Origin: Nocardioidaceae bacterium
Lineage (GTDB): Bacteria; Actinomycetota; Actinomycetes; Propionibacteriales; Nocardioidaceae
Length of the DNA stretch: 5,604 bases
NCBI GenBank assembly: GCA_013693815.1
Contig: CP059259.1
Location: 2,211,117-2,216,720 of the forward strand
Direction: 5' to 3'
Below are positions 5,017-5,604 of the stretch, in pieces (positions within the stretch are counted from its first letter, which is position 1; every line of letters starts with the position of its first letter). The translations under genes were made by a program, and so were the position numbers. The notes under the pieces are model-generated. The model worked only from the letters and a program-made list of their open reading frames with translations. It did not search any database and was not told the DNA's origin.

Positions 5017-5604
5017 CGTCCGACCCGCCGACACAGACGACACCGGCGATCCAGATGAGGGTGCAAGCCGCGGCGTTGCGAGCCGCCGACGTAGCGCGCT
5101 GATCGCGATCGTCGCGGGATCTGCCGTCTTCGCAGCGGGTGGGCTGGTCGGCGCGCAGTGGGTGCGCTCTCCGCAGGAGGTGGCCGCGTTGACCGCGGCA
5201 CCGCCTCCCACCGTGTTGACCGCACCGGTCGAGCGCCGGGTGCTCGCCGACACTGTGGTCGTCCGCGGCGACGTGGTGGTCGGCAGCACCATAGACGTCA
5301 TACCCACGATCGGCGGCGAGGGCACACCACTGGTCACCGGAGTCCGGATCAGATCGGGTCAGAACGTTCGCTCGGGCACCGTACTTCTGGAGGTTTCCGG
5401 GAGACCGGTCATTGTGCTCCGCGGCGCAATCCCGGCGTACCGGGATCTACGTCCCGGTGCGGACGGCAAAGACATCGCACAACTTCAGAACGCTTTGCAG
5501 GGTCTCGGATATCCAACCGGTGACCCGCCTGGGGTTTTCGCTGACGGGACCAAGCAGGCACTGAGTGCCTTCTATGCCCGCATCGGCTACGAGCCACAGA
5601 CCAC
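4988..5604 (+). CDS. membrane-anchored adaptor with peptidoglycan-binding domain (partial, runs off the right edge)
   Basis: The frame is open from the ATG at 4988 to the window end (205 codons and 2 bases). A cytoplasmic basic N-terminus (1-36) precedes one membrane segment (about 37-57, ALIAIVAGSAVFAAGGLVGAQ). Next comes an adaptor-like beta-rich part with APVERRVLADTVVVRGDV (79-96) and GVRIRSGQNVRSGTVLLEVSGRPV (118-141), as in periplasmic adaptor (HlyD/MacA-like) proteins of Gram-positives. Residues about 155-205 form a PG_binding_1-type domain (LRPGADGKDIAQLQNALQGLGY, then GVFADGTKQALSAFY). Such proteins typically serve ABC exporters encoded just downstream, which is not visible here. GGAGG (4974-4978) lies 9 bases before the ATG, which settles the start and gives a 29-bp overlap with the lipoprotein reading frame. 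Co-transcription with the sigma factor operon is therefore likely. Confidence 0.85.
   Translation, partial: MRLPFSRRDDVRPADTDDTGDPDEGASRGVASRRRSALIAIVAGSAVFAAGGLVGAQWVRSPQEVAALTAAPPPTVLTAPVERRVLADTVVVRGDVVVGSTIDVIPTIGGEGTPLVTGVRIRSGQNVRSGTVLLEVSGRPVIVLRGAIPAYRDLRPGADGKDIAQLQNALQGLGYPTGDPPGVFADGTKQALSAFYARIGYEPQT

Noticed and set aside
4235..5337. Long minus-strand open frames opposite the lipoprotein and adaptor genes
   Set aside because: Such frames are common opposite GC-rich genes; their translations are Arg/Ser/Pro-rich and lack recognisable motifs.
1..5604. CRISPR arrays, insertion sequences or rRNA
   Set aside because: No regularly spaced repeats, transposase-like frames, terminal inverted repeats or rRNA segments were seen.

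Overview
The window is a stretch of GC-rich chromosome from an actinomycete. A mycolic-acid genus such as Rhodococcus, Nocardia, Gordonia or Mycobacterium fits best. The reasons are a DUF222/13E12-type gene behind a perfect mycobacterial-type SOS box, tRNA genes without encoded CCA, a SigE-family (TIGR02983-like) sigma factor, and actinobacterial lipoprotein and peptidoglycan-binding adaptor families. The genus is inference.

Layout. (1) 1-774, minus strand: the N-terminal 258 codons of a DUF222 (13E12-type) protein. Its HNH part would lie beyond the left edge. A LexA/SOS palindrome sits 13 bp upstream of its start. (2) 942-1207, plus strand: a tRNA cluster, Gly(GCC)-Cys(GCA)-Val(GAC), with a candidate promoter before it and a strong nested hairpin terminator after it. 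(3) 1290-2613, minus strand: a pair of antibiotic-enzyme-like genes. The first is an aminoglycoside-phosphotransferase-like protein that lacks its whole N-lobe; 64 bp downstream is a nucleotidyltransferase-fold protein. (4) 2614-2766: the divergent intergenic region, with a candidate ECF-type promoter (GGAACC, 16 bp, CGCTAG) and a helically phased direct repeat just upstream of it. (5) 2767 to the right edge, plus strand: a tightly packed operon. It holds a SigE-family sigma factor, a one-pass membrane protein overlapping it by 4 bp (probable anti-sigma partner), a Cys-rich lipoprotein broken by a frameshift near 4535, and the start of a membrane-anchored adaptor with a peptidoglycan-binding domain.

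How they may work together. The right-hand operon looks like an envelope-sensing and export module: a sigma factor held by a membrane partner and co-expressed with an exported lipoprotein and a wall-binding adaptor of the kind usually followed by a MacB-like ABC transporter (outside the window). This is the most interesting unit here. Its function is inferred from architecture and gene packing, and the lipoprotein is probably non-functional in this copy unless the frameshift is a sequencing error or is recoded.
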